A stretch of DNA of 48,832 nucleotides from Methylobacterium adhaesivum (GCF_022179065.1 NZ_BPQD01000041.1:1-48832), one strand, 5' to 3'. Numbered from the stretch's first letter, positions 23,565-33,754 are shown. Translations and numbers: made by a program. Notes: generated by a model not told the origin, from the letters alone.

Positions 23565-23987
23565 ATGAGAAGCCCGCACTGGCAGCCCTGGCTCAAGCCG
23601 GAGTTTCGATGCCTTGTGCCGGTCTCGTCGTTCAGCGAGTACGCTGACACCAAGCCGAAGAAGACGCCGACGTGGTTCGCCCTCGACGAGGACCGGCCGC
23701 TGTTCGCGTTCGCGGGCGTCTGGCGCCCCTGGACTGGCGTGCGGGGCACCAAGGCTGAGAACACGGACCGCGTCGAGGAAGAGCACCGGCTGTTCTCGTT
23801 CCTCACCTGCGAGCCGAACGGCGTCGTCGGACCGATCCACCCGAAGGCCATGCCGGTGCTGCTGACGACGCCGGAGGAGTGGAGCACGTGGCTTGCGGCG
23901 CCAACAGAGATCGCCCTGGAGCTTCAGCGCCCGTTGCCGGATGCGATGATGCGGATCGTGGCGCAGGGGGCTCGGAAGGACCCATAG
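23565..23987 (+). pseudogene. SRAP (YedK/HMCES-like) gene, 5' truncated
   Basis: Encodes the C-terminal two thirds of a SRAP protein, which caps abasic sites in single-stranded DNA. Visible: SPHWQPWLKPEFRCLVPVSS, FSEYADTKPKKTPTWFALDE with the catalytic Glu, and IHPKAMPVLLTTPEEW with the catalytic His. The N-terminus with the essential Cys2 (MCGRF motif) is missing; upstream the frame goes only a few residues (AWN) before unrelated sequence, close to the end of the MmeI-like gene. It is therefore a remnant and cannot form the thiazolidine crosslink. Confidence 0.75.
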
Positions 23988-24003
23988 GCGTGAGGCGATG
24001 GCC

Positions 24004-24027
24004 GCGCCGGTTGGGATCGAGCTGGTT
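24004..24027 (+). repeat. Right copy of 24-bp repeat flanking the MmeI-like module
   Basis: Reads GCGCCGGTTGGGATCGAG then CTGGTT, differing at one base from 20373-20396. It lies 17 bp after the SRAP stop and 28 bp before the integrase arm-type boxes. Confidence 0.6.
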
Positions 24028-24054
24028 TCGGAGAACGGGGCAGCTGAAGCAGCC

Positions 24055-24095
24055 TGCACCCCCAGTGCACCCCATAGCGCATTGGCTGGGGTGCA
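24055..24095. promoter_or_regulatory. TGCACCCC boxes inside attR, probable arm sites
   Basis: Two direct TGCACCCC boxes (24055-24062, 24066-24073; 11 bp apart) and one inverted copy GGGGTGCA (24088-24095), 45 to 85 bp inside attR. They match the pair between attL and the integrase gene. Probable arm-type integrase binding sites; alternatively part of a short frame running to 24102. Confidence 0.65.
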
Positions 24096-24139
24096 GTGCT
24101 AGCCGCCATTGCCGCTAACATGCCGAGATCATTGGGTTA

Positions 24140-24218
<79 letters not shown>

Positions 24219-24279
24219 TCGCCTTTCGGCGGTCGCTGCGGCCCACCAAGTCCGCCGCGACGAGGTGGCTGATAGCAAA

Positions 24280-24309
24280 GCCCCCCGGGGGTGTCCACCC
24301 CCCGGGGGC
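24280..24309. terminator. GC-rich hairpin between tRNA-Lys and leuA
   Basis: Near-perfect inverted repeat of CCCCCGGGGGTG type around a short loop, lying 28 bp downstream of the leuA stop. On the plus strand it is followed by ATTTTT; on the minus strand, the leuA direction, only by TTTG. Probable end of the leuA transcript. Confidence 0.5.
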
Positions 24310-24336
24310 GATTTTTCGAACCCGGCTAAGGGCGCC

Positions 24337-25905
<1,569 letters not shown>

Positions 25906-26013
25906 GGGCTGATCCTGTGGCGGCGCACGACCCCAAAGGGAGGCGGCGCCCGAAAACGACTCCCGCATCGCGGTGGAGCCTGAATTCATGGACGGGGCTT
26001 GGTGAGAACGCGT

Positions 26014-26054
26014 CCCCTGAGAGCCCAGGCGCACGCCCGGACGGCCCTCAGGGG
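26014..26054 (-). promoter_or_regulatory. leuA attenuator stem-loop
   Basis: CCCCTGAG (26014-26021) pairs with CTCAGGGG (26047-26054), and the stem begins at the stop codon of the leader peptide. This places a hairpin where ribosome stalling at the Leu codons would decide its folding. A clear U tract is not seen after it, so it may be the antiterminator or a weak terminator. Confidence 0.55.
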
Positions 26055-26143
26055 CGGATAAGGAGGAGGCCGGCAGACAGCAGCACGGAGACACGCGCAC
26101 GGAGCCGCAGGGCCGCGAAGGCGGCGTCTGTGCGGCTGACCAT
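26048..26143 (-). CDS. leuA leader peptide, 31 aa
   Basis: A 31-codon frame upstream of leuA ending in a run of leucine codons: its last 12 residues read VLLSAGLLLIRP, seven bases or less from a stem-loop. Five Leu and one Ile in the last eleven codons is the signature of a leucine attenuation peptide: scarce charged tRNA-Leu stalls the ribosome and lets leuA be transcribed. Too short for routine gene finding. Alpha-proteobacterial leuA genes are known to use such leaders. Confidence 0.8.
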   Translation of the reverse strand: MVSRTDAAFAALRLRARVSVLLSAGLLLIRP

Positions 26144-26449
26144 AGAGCCGGCGCTGGCCAAGGCTCGTCTCTCCCGAAGGGCAATCGTGCGCAGCGAAAG
26201 CACCGAGCGATCGCGGATCGTGCTTCTCTAGCTCTCACTGTCCGGATTGACAAGGACCGGCGCGAGGGCCGTCCGCGTGGGGCGACGCACGCAACGCGTG
26301 CGTGGTGACGTAACATCACATCGAGGCTCGCCGCGCGTCCGGCGGTCATTGCTTTGGAGCGGCTCCAGCCTAGCTTTCCTGTTTGTCTTGGAAACCGCGA
26401 AGGCTTTCCGAGCGATACGGTCATCAGAAAACCAAGGGGAAACGCCGCT

Positions 26450-26935
26450 ATGTCACGCCGTCTCTTGATCACCCTCGCCCTGCCCGTCTGCGCGCTGCTT
26501 GCCGGAACCGCACCGAGTCTCGCCCTCGATGTGACCAAGACCATCGATGTCACGGCGCCCCCCGCCAAGGTCTGGTCGGTCATCGGCGACTTCTGCGGCA
26601 TCGGCCAATGGCACCCGGCCATCGAGAAATGCGTCCTGTCCAAGGACGGGGGTAAGACCCTGCGCACCCTGAGCCTGAAGGGCGGCGGCACCATCGTCGA
26701 GTCGCAGACTGCCCGCGACGACGCCAAGATGACCTACACCTACGCCATCGTCTCGGGCCCGCTGCCCGTGAGCGACTACAGCTCGACCCTCTCCGTCGCC
26801 CCCAAGGCGAGCGGCGCCACCGTGACGTGGACCGGAAGCTTCAAGGCCAAGGGTGCGCCCGATGCCGTCGCCGTCGACGCCATCACGGGTATCTACGAGT
26901 CGGGTCTGAAGGCCATCGCCGACAAGGCGAAGTAG
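26450..26935 (+). CDS. Exported SRPBCC-fold protein
   Basis: A 161-aa protein starting at an ATG after AAGGGGA. A signal peptide (MSRRLLITLALPVCALLAG, cleaved near SLA) is followed by one START/SRPBCC domain: VTKTIDVTAPPAKVWSVIGD, FCGIGQWHPAIEKC and the final long helix (VDAITGIYESGLKAIAD). Such proteins bind hydrophobic ligands in a deep pocket; here it acts in the periplasm. The ligand is unknown. It is divergent from leuA and not obviously tied to it. Confidence 0.8.
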   Translation: MSRRLLITLALPVCALLAGTAPSLALDVTKTIDVTAPPAKVWSVIGDFCGIGQWHPAIEKCVLSKDGGKTLRTLSLKGGGTIVESQTARDDAKMTYTYAIVSGPLPVSDYSSTLSVAPKASGATVTWTGSFKAKGAPDAVAVDAITGIYESGLKAIADKAK

Positions 26936-27095
26936 TCGCCTTCGTCCTTTAGGGACGGGACACGAACATCCACAGGCGCGCCGCCGCGGACACGTCCCAC
27001 GGCGGTGCGCGCATCGAGGGGAGATTGACCCAGCCGGCCCCAAGGGGGCACAACCCACGCCGCATTCAAGCTGTGCCATTCTGGGGAAGGCCGTC

Positions 27096-27428
27096 GTGTC
27101 ATCGCATCGCACGAGCCGTGTGCTCGCAACGCTCCTCGCCGTGTCCCTCGTCGGTGCCTGCAAGCCGGGAGCCTCAACCCCACCGGTCGTGGCGGCCCCG
27201 GCGGCCGTCGTCGCTCCGGTCCTGCCGCAGGGCAGCGGATGCGGCCCCAGCATCGCCCGGACCCAGGCCGTCGTCGACAGCGATGTCACCACCGGCAACC
27301 TCAACGCGCCGGTGGGCGAACGCTTCAGCGCCGACCTGCGTCGGGCTTCCGAGGCGTGCGGGTCCGGAAACGAACGCGAGGCCCTGAGCCTGCTCGCCGC
27401 CGCCAAGGCCCGCTACGGCTACCGGTAG
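27096..27428 (+). CDS. Small lipoprotein, 110 aa
   Basis: Starts at a GTG at 27096. The N-terminus MSSHRTSRVLATLLAVSLVG then AC is a lipoprotein signal with the lipobox LVGAC. A Pro/Ala/Val-rich linker follows and a helical part ends the protein (ADLRRASEACGSGNEREALS). No family is recognised. It converges on the Nudix gene with a 10-bp overlap. Confidence 0.65.
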   Translation: MSSHRTSRVLATLLAVSLVGACKPGASTPPVVAAPAAVVAPVLPQGSGCGPSIARTQAVVDSDVTTGNLNAPVGERFSADLRRASEACGSGNEREALSLLAAAKARYGYR

Positions 27429-28123
27429 GATGCCGTGAGGTAAGCCCGCACGAAGCCGGGCATCCGGTCCGCGTCGAGATCGGCGCCGGAGTGGACGGCG
27501 ACGAAACCGGCGAGTTCCGGTTCGGCTTCCGCCGCCCGGTGTTTCTCCATCCGGGCGATCAGTGAGGCGGCCTCTTCCGGGAAGTGCACCGGGTGGAGGA
27601 AGGCATGCTGTCGCTCGCCGCTGACGAGGAGCCATTCGGGCGCGGCATCGGACGGGATGCGCAGACCCGTCTCCTCGCGGAACTCGCGGGCGGCGCTGCC
27701 GACGAGATCGACCCGATCGTCCTCGCGCACGTCCGAGTGGTCTGGCGTCCCGCATGGGAAGTAGATCTGGCCGGCATTGGCGGAGTCCCGCCCCATCACG
27801 CCGAGCACAGCGGCCCCATCACGCGACCACGGCACCACGGCGGCGAACGCGTTGGTGACGGCCGCATCGGGCGAACCGCCTTCGCGAAACGCGAGGAACT
27901 CCGAGAATGCCGCCTCGAACAGGTCGATCCGGCAGGCGCCGTCGGTCACCGCGCAGGCGCAGGCGAGGAGCACGCGGCCATCGAACAGGGTAGGCTTGGC
28001 CGCCTTCCGCACGTCCCAATGGGCCGCGATGGCGGCGGCGTTGTCCCGGGCCCAGGCCCAGTCGTAAGGAACGAGCCGGGCGTCGAGACGCGTCAGGCGC
28101 GTGAGGGTGAACGCCTCAGACAC
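27419..28123 (-). CDS. Nudix hydrolase, 234 aa
   Basis: A Nudix-family pyrophosphohydrolase. The Nudix box is seen as GSAAREFREETGLRI (about residues 141-155) with the RExxEE metal-binding core; upstream is the strand IYFPCGTPD. An N-terminal extension of about 75 residues is outside the catalytic fold. The substrate is not predictable. It overlaps the PhzF gene by eight bases, which indicates coupled translation with PhzF upstream. Confidence 0.82.
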   Translation of the reverse strand: MSEAFTLTRLTRLDARLVPYDWAWARDNAAAIAAHWDVRKAAKPTLFDGRVLLACACAVTDGACRIDLFEAAFSEFLAFREGGSPDAAVTNAFAAVVPWSRDGAAVLGVMGRDSANAGQIYFPCGTPDHSDVREDDRVDLVGSAAREFREETGLRIPSDAAPEWLLVSGERQHAFLHPVHFPEEAASLIARMEKHRAAEAEPELAGFVAVHSGADLDADRMPGFVRAYLTASYR

Positions 28124-29012
28124 GCAAGCTCCCCTCCATGACGATCACGGCCGAACCGCAGACCTCGACGGCGTGCAGGGCGCCGGCATCGATGGCGAGC
28201 TGTACCCGGATCTCGCTCGGGCGCCCCATGGCGACGCCCTGATGGAGCACGAGGTCGTGCGTGCCCTCCCCCATGGGCTCGAACTGCATCATTACCCCGG
28301 CGAAGGCCGCAGCGGCCGAGCCCGTGGCCGGGTCCTCGGGCACCCCGAGATGGGGGGCGAACATCCGAGCCTGGAAGTGTCGCACGTGGCCGGCCGGGTC
28401 GGGGGTGTAGAGATACAGGGCCGCCGGCTCGCCGAGGCGGCGCAGCGCCGCCGGATCGAGGCGCGCGCGCGTCAGGGCTTCGGACGACGCCAGGGGTACG
28501 AACAGGAAGGTCTGGCCGAGGCGATGCCGGCTCGGCGCGTGCAGGCCGAAGCCGATGCTCTTGGGTTCGAGGCCGAGGGCCGCGGCCAGGGCCTCGCGGG
28601 ACGGACCGTCGCCGACGAAATCCGGCAGCACCGGCATGCGGAACCGGGCCTGTCCCCGGCCCTCCCCCGCCTCGACGACGCAGGCGAGGGTGCCGATCCC
28701 CTCCTCCAGGCCGAACGCCACGGCGTCGGCAAGGCCGGCGCGGGCATCCGTCAGGGCGAGGAGCACGGCGGTGCCCACCGTCGGATGGCCGGCGAAGGGA
28801 AGTTCGGCCTTCGGGGTGAAGATGCGCAGGCGCGCCCGGTGACGTGGATCGTCGGGGGGCAGCACGAACACTGTCTCGGACAGGTTGAACTCGCCCGCGA
28901 TGGCCTGCATGGCGGCCCCGTCGAGCCCCTCGGCGTCGAGCACCACCGCCAGGGGATTGCCGGTGAGCGGGGTCTCGGTGAACACGTCGAGGGTGACGAA
29001 GCGGCGAGTCAT
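28116..29012 (-). CDS. PhzF-family isomerase
   Basis: A 298-aa protein; the ATG at 29012 is preferred to the GTG two codons earlier. The two-lobed PhzF fold is shown by FTETPLTGNPLAVV, FNLSETVFV with the catalytic Glu, FTPKAELPFAGHPTVGTA and, in the second lobe, DPATGSAAAAFAGVM. PhzF enzymes isomerise trans-2,3-dihydro-3-hydroxyanthranilate in phenazine makers, but no other phenazine gene is present, so the substrate here is unknown. It sits in a minus-strand set with PdxY upstream (21 bp) and the Nudix gene downstream. Confidence 0.88.
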   Translation of the reverse strand: MTRRFVTLDVFTETPLTGNPLAVVLDAEGLDGAAMQAIAGEFNLSETVFVLPPDDPRHRARLRIFTPKAELPFAGHPTVGTAVLLALTDARAGLADAVAFGLEEGIGTLACVVEAGEGRGQARFRMPVLPDFVGDGPSREALAAALGLEPKSIGFGLHAPSRHRLGQTFLFVPLASSEALTRARLDPAALRRLGEPAALYLYTPDPAGHVRHFQARMFAPHLGVPEDPATGSAAAAFAGVMMQFEPMGEGTHDLVLHQGVAMGRPSEIRVQLAIDAGALHAVEVCGSAVIVMEGSLRV

Positions 29013-29033
29013 TTTCACTTCAATCCCATGAGG

Positions 29034-29882
29034 TTAGACCGGCTCGACCGGAAACGTCTCGCTCGGCGCGATGAACTCGTCCTGTGCCGCCACCGTGAGG
29101 ATCTCACGGGAGCCGGCTTCCGCCGTGCGGCGCAGGAGGCCGTAGACCGAGGCACCGGCCATGCCGAGGGCCAGGGCGGCCGAGCCGGTGCGGGCATAGT
29201 GGACGAGGAACAGGGCCGCGATGGCGTCCCCCGCGCCGTTGACCTCGAGGGTGAGGCGGGGCGTGCGCAGGAGCCAGAACCGGCCGCCCTCCCCCGCCAG
29301 GAGGTCGATGCTGCCCGGCGGCGTCGCCTCGGTGGCGAGCGAGGTCACCAGCACGACGCGGGGCCCGAGGACGTGCAGGGCCGTCACCGCCGCCTTGGCG
29401 GCGTCGAGGGTGTTGGACGGGAGCCCCGAGAGGTGGTTCAGCTCAAACTGGTTCGGGGTCGCGATGTCGGCGACCCTAAGGGCTTGATTCCGCATGAATT
29501 CCGGGATTCCCGGGCGCACGTAGATCCCCCGGTCGGTGTCGCCCATCACGGGGTCGCAGGCGTAGAGGGCGCGCGGGTTGGCGGCGCGCACGGTGGCGAC
29601 GGCGCGCACGATGCTGGTGCCGATATCGGCCGAGCCCATGTAGCCCGACAGCACGCCGTCGCACTGGCCGAGCACGCCGCGCTCGGCGATCCCGGCCACC
29701 AGCTCCTCGATGGCCGGACCGTCGAACACCCGGCCGCGCCAGGCGCCGTAGCCCGTGTGGTTGGAGAACTGCACCGTATGGATGGCCCAGACCTCGACGC
29801 CGAGGCGCTGCATCGGAAACACCGCGGATGCGTTACCGACGTGGCCGTAGGCGACGTGGGACTGGATCGAGAGGATGTTCAA
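29034..29882 (-). CDS. pdxY: Pyridoxal kinase PdxY
   Basis: Phosphorylates pyridoxal (salvage of vitamin B6). Starting at the TTG at 29882 the protein is 282 aa, the usual length, and begins NILSIQSHVAYGHVGNASAV as in the family; the longer frame upstream overlaps the DedA gene. Ribokinase-fold signatures: GYMGSADIG, CDPVMGD and the anion-hole motif VNGAGDAIAALF with the catalytic Asp. GGAGGA lies ten bases before the TTG. Confidence 0.9.
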   Translation of the reverse strand: MNILSIQSHVAYGHVGNASAVFPMQRLGVEVWAIHTVQFSNHTGYGAWRGRVFDGPAIEELVAGIAERGVLGQCDGVLSGYMGSADIGTSIVRAVATVRAANPRALYACDPVMGDTDRGIYVRPGIPEFMRNQALRVADIATPNQFELNHLSGLPSNTLDAAKAAVTALHVLGPRVVLVTSLATEATPPGSIDLLAGEGGRFWLLRTPRLTLEVNGAGDAIAALFLVHYARTGSAALALGMAGASVYGLLRRTAEAGSREILTVAAQDEFIAPSETFPVEPV

Positions 29883-29952
29883 GCGGGCCGGTCCTCCAGC
29901 GTAACGCCTTCCCTTAACTCGTTCTTCGCGACCTCGCACCCTCCAGGATCCC

Positions 29953-30474
29953 ATGGACTTCGAAGCCCTCAAGACCTCGACCCTCGCTTTCGTCGAGGCC
30001 CATCAGGGGTGGACGCCGCTCATCGTCGGGGTGCTGGCCTTCTGCGAATCCCTGGCCTTCCTGTCGCTGCTGGTGCCCGCCACGGTGCTGCTGCTCGGCA
30101 TCGGCGCCCTGATGGGGACGGTGGGGATTCCGTTCGTGCCGGTGATGCTGGCGGCCGCCTTCGGGGCGGCCCTAGGTGATTGGATTTCCTACGAATTCGG
30201 CCATCACTACAAGGAGGGCGCCAAGGGCATGTGGCCGCTGACCCGCTACCCCGCCATGGTGGCGAAGGGGGAGGAATTCTGTCACAAATGGGGGGCCGGG
30301 GGCGTCGCCATCGGGCGGTTCTTCGGGCCGGCGCGGGCGGTGGTGCCCCTGATCGCCGGCATCTTCGGGGTCAAGCGCCTGCCGTTCCAGGTGGCGAACG
30401 TGCTCTCGGCCCTGGTCTGGGCCTTCGCCATGCTGGCGCCGGGCGCGGGATTGTTGAGTTATTTCAAAGGCTAA
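29953..30474 (+). CDS. DedA-family membrane protein
   Basis: A 173-aa inner-membrane protein of the DedA/SNARE-associated family. Hydrophobic segments lie at about 20-60 and 135-170. The family motifs are FCESLAFLSLLVPATVLLL, GAALGDWISYEFGHHY and AIGRFFGPARAVVPLIAG with the conserved GRF-x-GPxR. Members act in lipid-carrier flipping and envelope homeostasis. Divergent from pdxY with a 70-bp gap. Confidence 0.9.
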   Translation: MDFEALKTSTLAFVEAHQGWTPLIVGVLAFCESLAFLSLLVPATVLLLGIGALMGTVGIPFVPVMLAAAFGAALGDWISYEFGHHYKEGAKGMWPLTRYPAMVAKGEEFCHKWGAGGVAIGRFFGPARAVVPLIAGIFGVKRLPFQVANVLSALVWAFAMLAPGAGLLSYFKG

Positions 30475-30557
30475 GAGGAGCCGTGCGGCGAGGTCGCAGG
30501 TGACAAGCCGGGCCGGGACTGATTTGAAGAGACGGACAGTCCCGATTCGGAACACCC

Positions 30558-31043
30558 ATGTCCGCAGCCCTGGCTCACGCGATTCTCCCCCCCGACCGCC
30601 GGCAGTCGCCGACGGCGCTCCAGGTGCAACGGGGCGTGCGCCGTCTGTATTCGGAACTCGGACACGTGACGATTCCGGAGTTTTCGCTCGCGAACGGGCG
30701 CCGGGCCGATGTCATCGCCCTGTGTCCGGCTGGACGTCTGACGATCATCGAGATCAAGTCGAGCGTCGCCGACTTCCGGTCAGACCGGAAATGGCCGGAC
30801 TACCGCGACTATTGTGACCGGTTCTACTTCGCGATCCCCGACACGCTCTCGACGACACTGACGCCAGAGGATGCGGGATTGATCGTCGCCGACGCGTTCG
30901 GGGCCGCGATCCTGCGGGATCCGGCCGAACACGTTCTGAGCGGGGCACGGCGCAAGGCCGTGACCCTGCGGTTCGCCCACAGCGCGGCGCGGTTGCTCCA
31001 CACGCTGGCCGACCCCGGGGCGATCCGTGAGGGCGCCCTTTAG
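30558..31043 (+). CDS. MmcB-family DNA repair protein
   Basis: A 161-aa PD-(D/E)XK-fold protein of the MmcB type, known mainly in Alphaproteobacteria. The core reads GRRADVIALCP then LTIIEIKSSVADFRSD, giving the Asp and ExK catalytic set, followed by KWPDYRDYCDRFYFAIP. MmcB genes are SOS-linked in Caulobacter, but no LexA box was identified here. It stands alone between DedA and a convergent small gene. Confidence 0.85.
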   Translation: MSAALAHAILPPDRRQSPTALQVQRGVRRLYSELGHVTIPEFSLANGRRADVIALCPAGRLTIIEIKSSVADFRSDRKWPDYRDYCDRFYFAIPDTLSTTLTPEDAGLIVADAFGAAILRDPAEHVLSGARRKAVTLRFAHSAARLLHTLADPGAIREGAL

Positions 31044-31053
31044 GCCAACGATT

Positions 31054-31251
31054 TCAAGGCGCTAGGGTGATTTCACCTTCCCGGACGGCGCGCTCGCCGG
31101 TGCCGGACTTGATGCGGTAGAACGGCTCGCCGGTCTGGTCCTCGGGGACGAGGCGGACGATCTCGAACACGTCACCGACGTCGGTCTTGGCCTCGGCGTA
31201 GCCGAGACGGGCACGGCGCACGCGCTGGCCGAGCTTGAACTTGTGGGACAT
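31054..31251 (-). CDS. Conserved small hypothetical protein, 65 aa
   Basis: ATG at 31251; the product begins MSHKFKLGQRVRRARLGYAE and ends in a basic strand pattern (YRIKSGTGERAVREGEITLA), which suggests a small SH3-like beta barrel. Proteins of this look are common single genes in Methylobacterium; no function is known. It converges on the MmcB gene. Confidence 0.6.
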   Translation of the reverse strand: MSHKFKLGQRVRRARLGYAEAKTDVGDVFEIVRLVPEDQTGEPFYRIKSGTGERAVREGEITLAP

Positions 31252-31415
31252 GGGTGTCTCCTGTCTCGTCGGCGCGCGGAGCGCGCCGGGTCGGCGCGGA
31301 CATCGCGCCGGGGGCGGCGCATGAGCGGCGCCGTGCGCCGGAGCATCCCGGGATGGGACGCTCGGCACCGGCGCGAACCCGAAAATGCGCCGTGTGGTCC
31401 GGCCTGAGCCGGGCG

Positions 31416-31778
31416 CTACTTGCGCGCCTTGGCCTTGCGGGCGGCGTAACGGGCGTCGCGCAGGGCCTTCTGTTCGAGGCGGGCGGCGGCGGCCTGTTCG
31501 ACTTTTTCTTCGGCGGCCCGGATGGCCTCGGCGGCGAGGCGCTCGCGCTCGCGCTCCTCCTCGGCCCGGCGCTGGGCTTCCGCCGCGAGGCGGGCCTCGT
31601 CGCGGGCACGGGTCCGGGCCTCGCGCTCGCGGACGATGCGCTCACGCTCGGCCTTGCGGGCCAGGACAGCGGGGTCGTCGGCGGCGGGGCGATCACGGAA
31701 GCGGGCGAGGGCCGCCTCACGGGCTTCAGTGGCCGCCTTGAGGCGGTCGGTCATGGAGTTCTGGTTGAATTGGCTCAC
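31416..31778 (-). CDS. DUF6481-like coiled-coil protein, 120 aa
   Basis: The likely start is a GTG at 31778 (giving VSQFNQNSMTDRL as the opening) with an ATG at 31754 as alternative. Nearly the whole protein is one Ala/Arg/Glu-rich helix, with ALARFRDRPAADDPAVLARK followed by an unbroken charged coiled coil, the pattern of DUF6481 proteins in Alphaproteobacteria. Function unknown. Upstream of it lies the cold-shock gene terminator. Confidence 0.65.
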   Translation of the reverse strand: MSQFNQNSMTDRLKAATEAREAALARFRDRPAADDPAVLARKAERERIVREREARTRARDEARLAAEAQRRAEEERERERLAAEAIRAAEEKVEQAAAARLEQKALRDARYAARKAKARK

Positions 31779-31881
31779 ACAGCATCCTGCATTGCGCCGG
31801 CACTCAGCCGGCAGAGCGACGTCTCGGAGCATCGTCGTCGCTTGAAAGCCGGAGCCTTCGGGACGATGCCTTAGAAAGAAA

Positions 31882-31905
31882 GCCGCTTCCCGGGCGGGAA
31901 GCGGC
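31882..31905 (-). terminator. Intrinsic terminator after the cold-shock gene
   Basis: Perfect 10-bp stem GCCGCTTCCC/GGGAAGCGGC with a 4-nt loop, followed on the minus strand by TTTCTTTCT. It lies 60 bp after the csp stop. Confidence 0.85.
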
Positions 31906-31964
31906 CTTCAATACCCTCGGGCCGGGGTCCCGCGCGTGGCGCGACGCCCCTCACCCGATGTGGT

Positions 31965-32174
31965 TCAAGCGGACTGAAGGTTGCCGGCGGACTGCTTGCC
32001 GCTGCGCTTGTCGGTCTCCATCTCGTAGGAAACCTTCTGACCTTCGTTGAGGCCGCGCATGCCAGCGCGCTCGACGGCCGAGATGTGCACAAACACGTCG
32101 TTGCCGCCGTCATCCGGCTGGATGAAGCCAAAACCCTTGGTCTCGTTGAACCACTTAACCGTACCAACAGCCAT
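31965..32174 (-). CDS. cspA: Cold-shock protein (CspA family)
   Basis: A 69-aa nucleic-acid chaperone with the two RNA-binding motifs KGFGFI and VFVHIS, preceded by [11 protein letters not shown]. It binds single-stranded RNA and DNA and melts secondary structure. Usual length and intact. Its own terminator follows; a long upstream stretch without genes could hold a cold-responsive leader. Confidence 0.95.
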   Translation of the reverse strand: MAVGTVKWFNETKGFGFIQPDDGGNDVFVHISAVERAGMRGLNEGQKVSYEMETDKRSGKQSAGNLQSA

Positions 32175-32846
32175 CGTATTCCTTCGCCCTTGCGGGCTCA
32201 TCTCTCAAGGTCCACGCGAATCTGCGCGGCCACCTCGACCAAACCAATGCCAAGCATCGAGGTTCCCACTTCGTCTCCGAAGCGAGGCGCCGACACAACT
32301 GGTTTTGGGCTGGTTTCTAGTTTGTACGCGCTTCGTGGAGATTTAGCAAACCCGGCACCGAACGCGGTGACCTGCTGTTTCTTTGAGCGAGGCCAGCATG
32401 GCGAAAATTCCGAGACCCCTGCGCCGCCAGAGCCCGGAGACCTTCAGCAGTTCATTACGTCACCTGTGACGACTCCGCGTGGGATGAGAACGACGCGCAC
32501 TCGGCACGGACGAGACGGATCAACCGAATTCGGCCCAGCACGATCGGATCTCTCGCGAGCGCCTTCGTCGTCGGCGACGCCGGCAGTTGCATCGCGAATC
32601 AATACAACCTTAACCTTAACGCGCCACAAATACTGGGCTGCCGATCCAACAATGGGCGGCGATCGCGAAGACCGATTCAGTCGAGATTGCCGTCCGCCAC
32701 AGGGGCTTAGCGAAACCAGTTCAGACCAGACTGGACAATTTTCGCTCAGCCGATGAGGACGCTTGCAATCCAGAAATTCATCATCATCACGAGATTGGTT
32801 TTCCAGTCTTCGCGCTTTTCATTCCTTGAAAACGGGAAATCAAATC
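32175..32846. other. Gene-free stretch upstream of csp
   Basis: About 670 bases between the divergent csp gene and the first A+T-rich paralogue. It should hold the csp promoter and 5' leader near 32175-32350. Open frames here lack good starts or recognisable products. Base composition falls toward the right, where the A+T-rich block begins. Confidence 0.5.
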
Positions 32847-33356
32847 ATGGACGGCGGACTCAAAGTCGAAGGCCCATTTCTAAAACTATCCGACGCCCCA
32901 AATGTGAGGAAGATGTCGGACGAGGAAATCGCGGTGTGGCGAGAACTGTCGAAAGCCCCGTCTCCGCCCCCTCCAGGCCAAGTCGATGCGGACAACGATC
33001 CGTCGAAGCGGTATGCCGTCCTCAAGAAAAACGGCCAAGTCATTGCCACCCTGTATACGAGCGGCCTGCTCGAGACACCGAACGGCACGCAGGTTCCGGA
33101 TGACCTCAAAGCGGACGGGCACGGAATCACGCTGGCGAATACGCGCCTCAAGCAGATGCAGGAACTTCACGGTGGAACGGTGGAGTATCTTCAGGATACC
33201 CGGACGGCGAGCCAGTCAAAAACCAGCGACTCCCTGGTCACAGCGCAACTTCTGAACCAAAACAAAAACCAATCATCCTCTCGATATTCATATCCGGAGC
33301 TTATCAAATTTTATTTTTCTAAAAGCTTCCCTACAACCGAGTCGGAAATCGCCTAA
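32847..33356 (+). CDS. Unknown protein, 169 aa (paralogue 1)
   Basis: Starts at the ATG at 32847 (MDGGLKVEGP). The core (about residues 50-145) matches the gene at 33755: KRYAVLKKNGQVIATLYTSG, then NTRLKQMQELHGGTVEYLQ and SDSLVTAQLLNQN. No signal peptide or membrane segment. The core looks like a short beta sheet followed by a helix (RLKQMQELHGG). The locus is more A+T-rich than the chromosome around it. Family not recognised. Confidence 0.6.
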   Translation: MDGGLKVEGPFLKLSDAPNVRKMSDEEIAVWRELSKAPSPPPPGQVDADNDPSKRYAVLKKNGQVIATLYTSGLLETPNGTQVPDDLKADGHGITLANTRLKQMQELHGGTVEYLQDTRTASQSKTSDSLVTAQLLNQNKNQSSSRYSYPELIKFYFSKSFPTTESEIA

Positions 33357-33748
33357 CCTATTTCCGCTCTATGGCTTCGATTGTAGTGGATGTAACGCCC
33401 CCTCTCCTGGCAGTGGCAAGGACGCGCATTTCACGCACCACCGAAACAATAGAGCGTCAGTAGAATGAGGTCGCTCATAAATTACCGATTATTGCTGTTT
33501 TCGCTCCACATCCGGCGGCGCAGCAGAAATTTAGCGACGGACACGACTGCGCGACGAACTATCATCTTTTTTATATAAATCATGATTTTTCACTACAATG
33601 AAGATTGCCTACAATAAAATCTAGATGATTCATTTTGAGATGACCTTATTTTTCCCCGCGCGCGACCGCGATTTAAAACAAAGATAGCCCGATTAAGACG
33701 CCAATTATAAAAACTAGTACAAGATGGCCTTATATCGAATTTTATCCC
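33357..33748. other. A+T-rich spacer between two paralogues
   Basis: About 390 bases with no credible gene. Distinctly A+T-rich, particularly near 33560-33720. It presumably carries the promoter of the second paralogue; no motif strong enough to name is seen. Confidence 0.5.
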
Positions 33749-33754
33749 TTGAAG

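Noticed and set aside
28116-29012. Phenazine biosynthesis locus
   Set aside because: Only a PhzF-family gene is present; none of the other phz genes is nearby, and PhzF homologues of unknown function are widespread.
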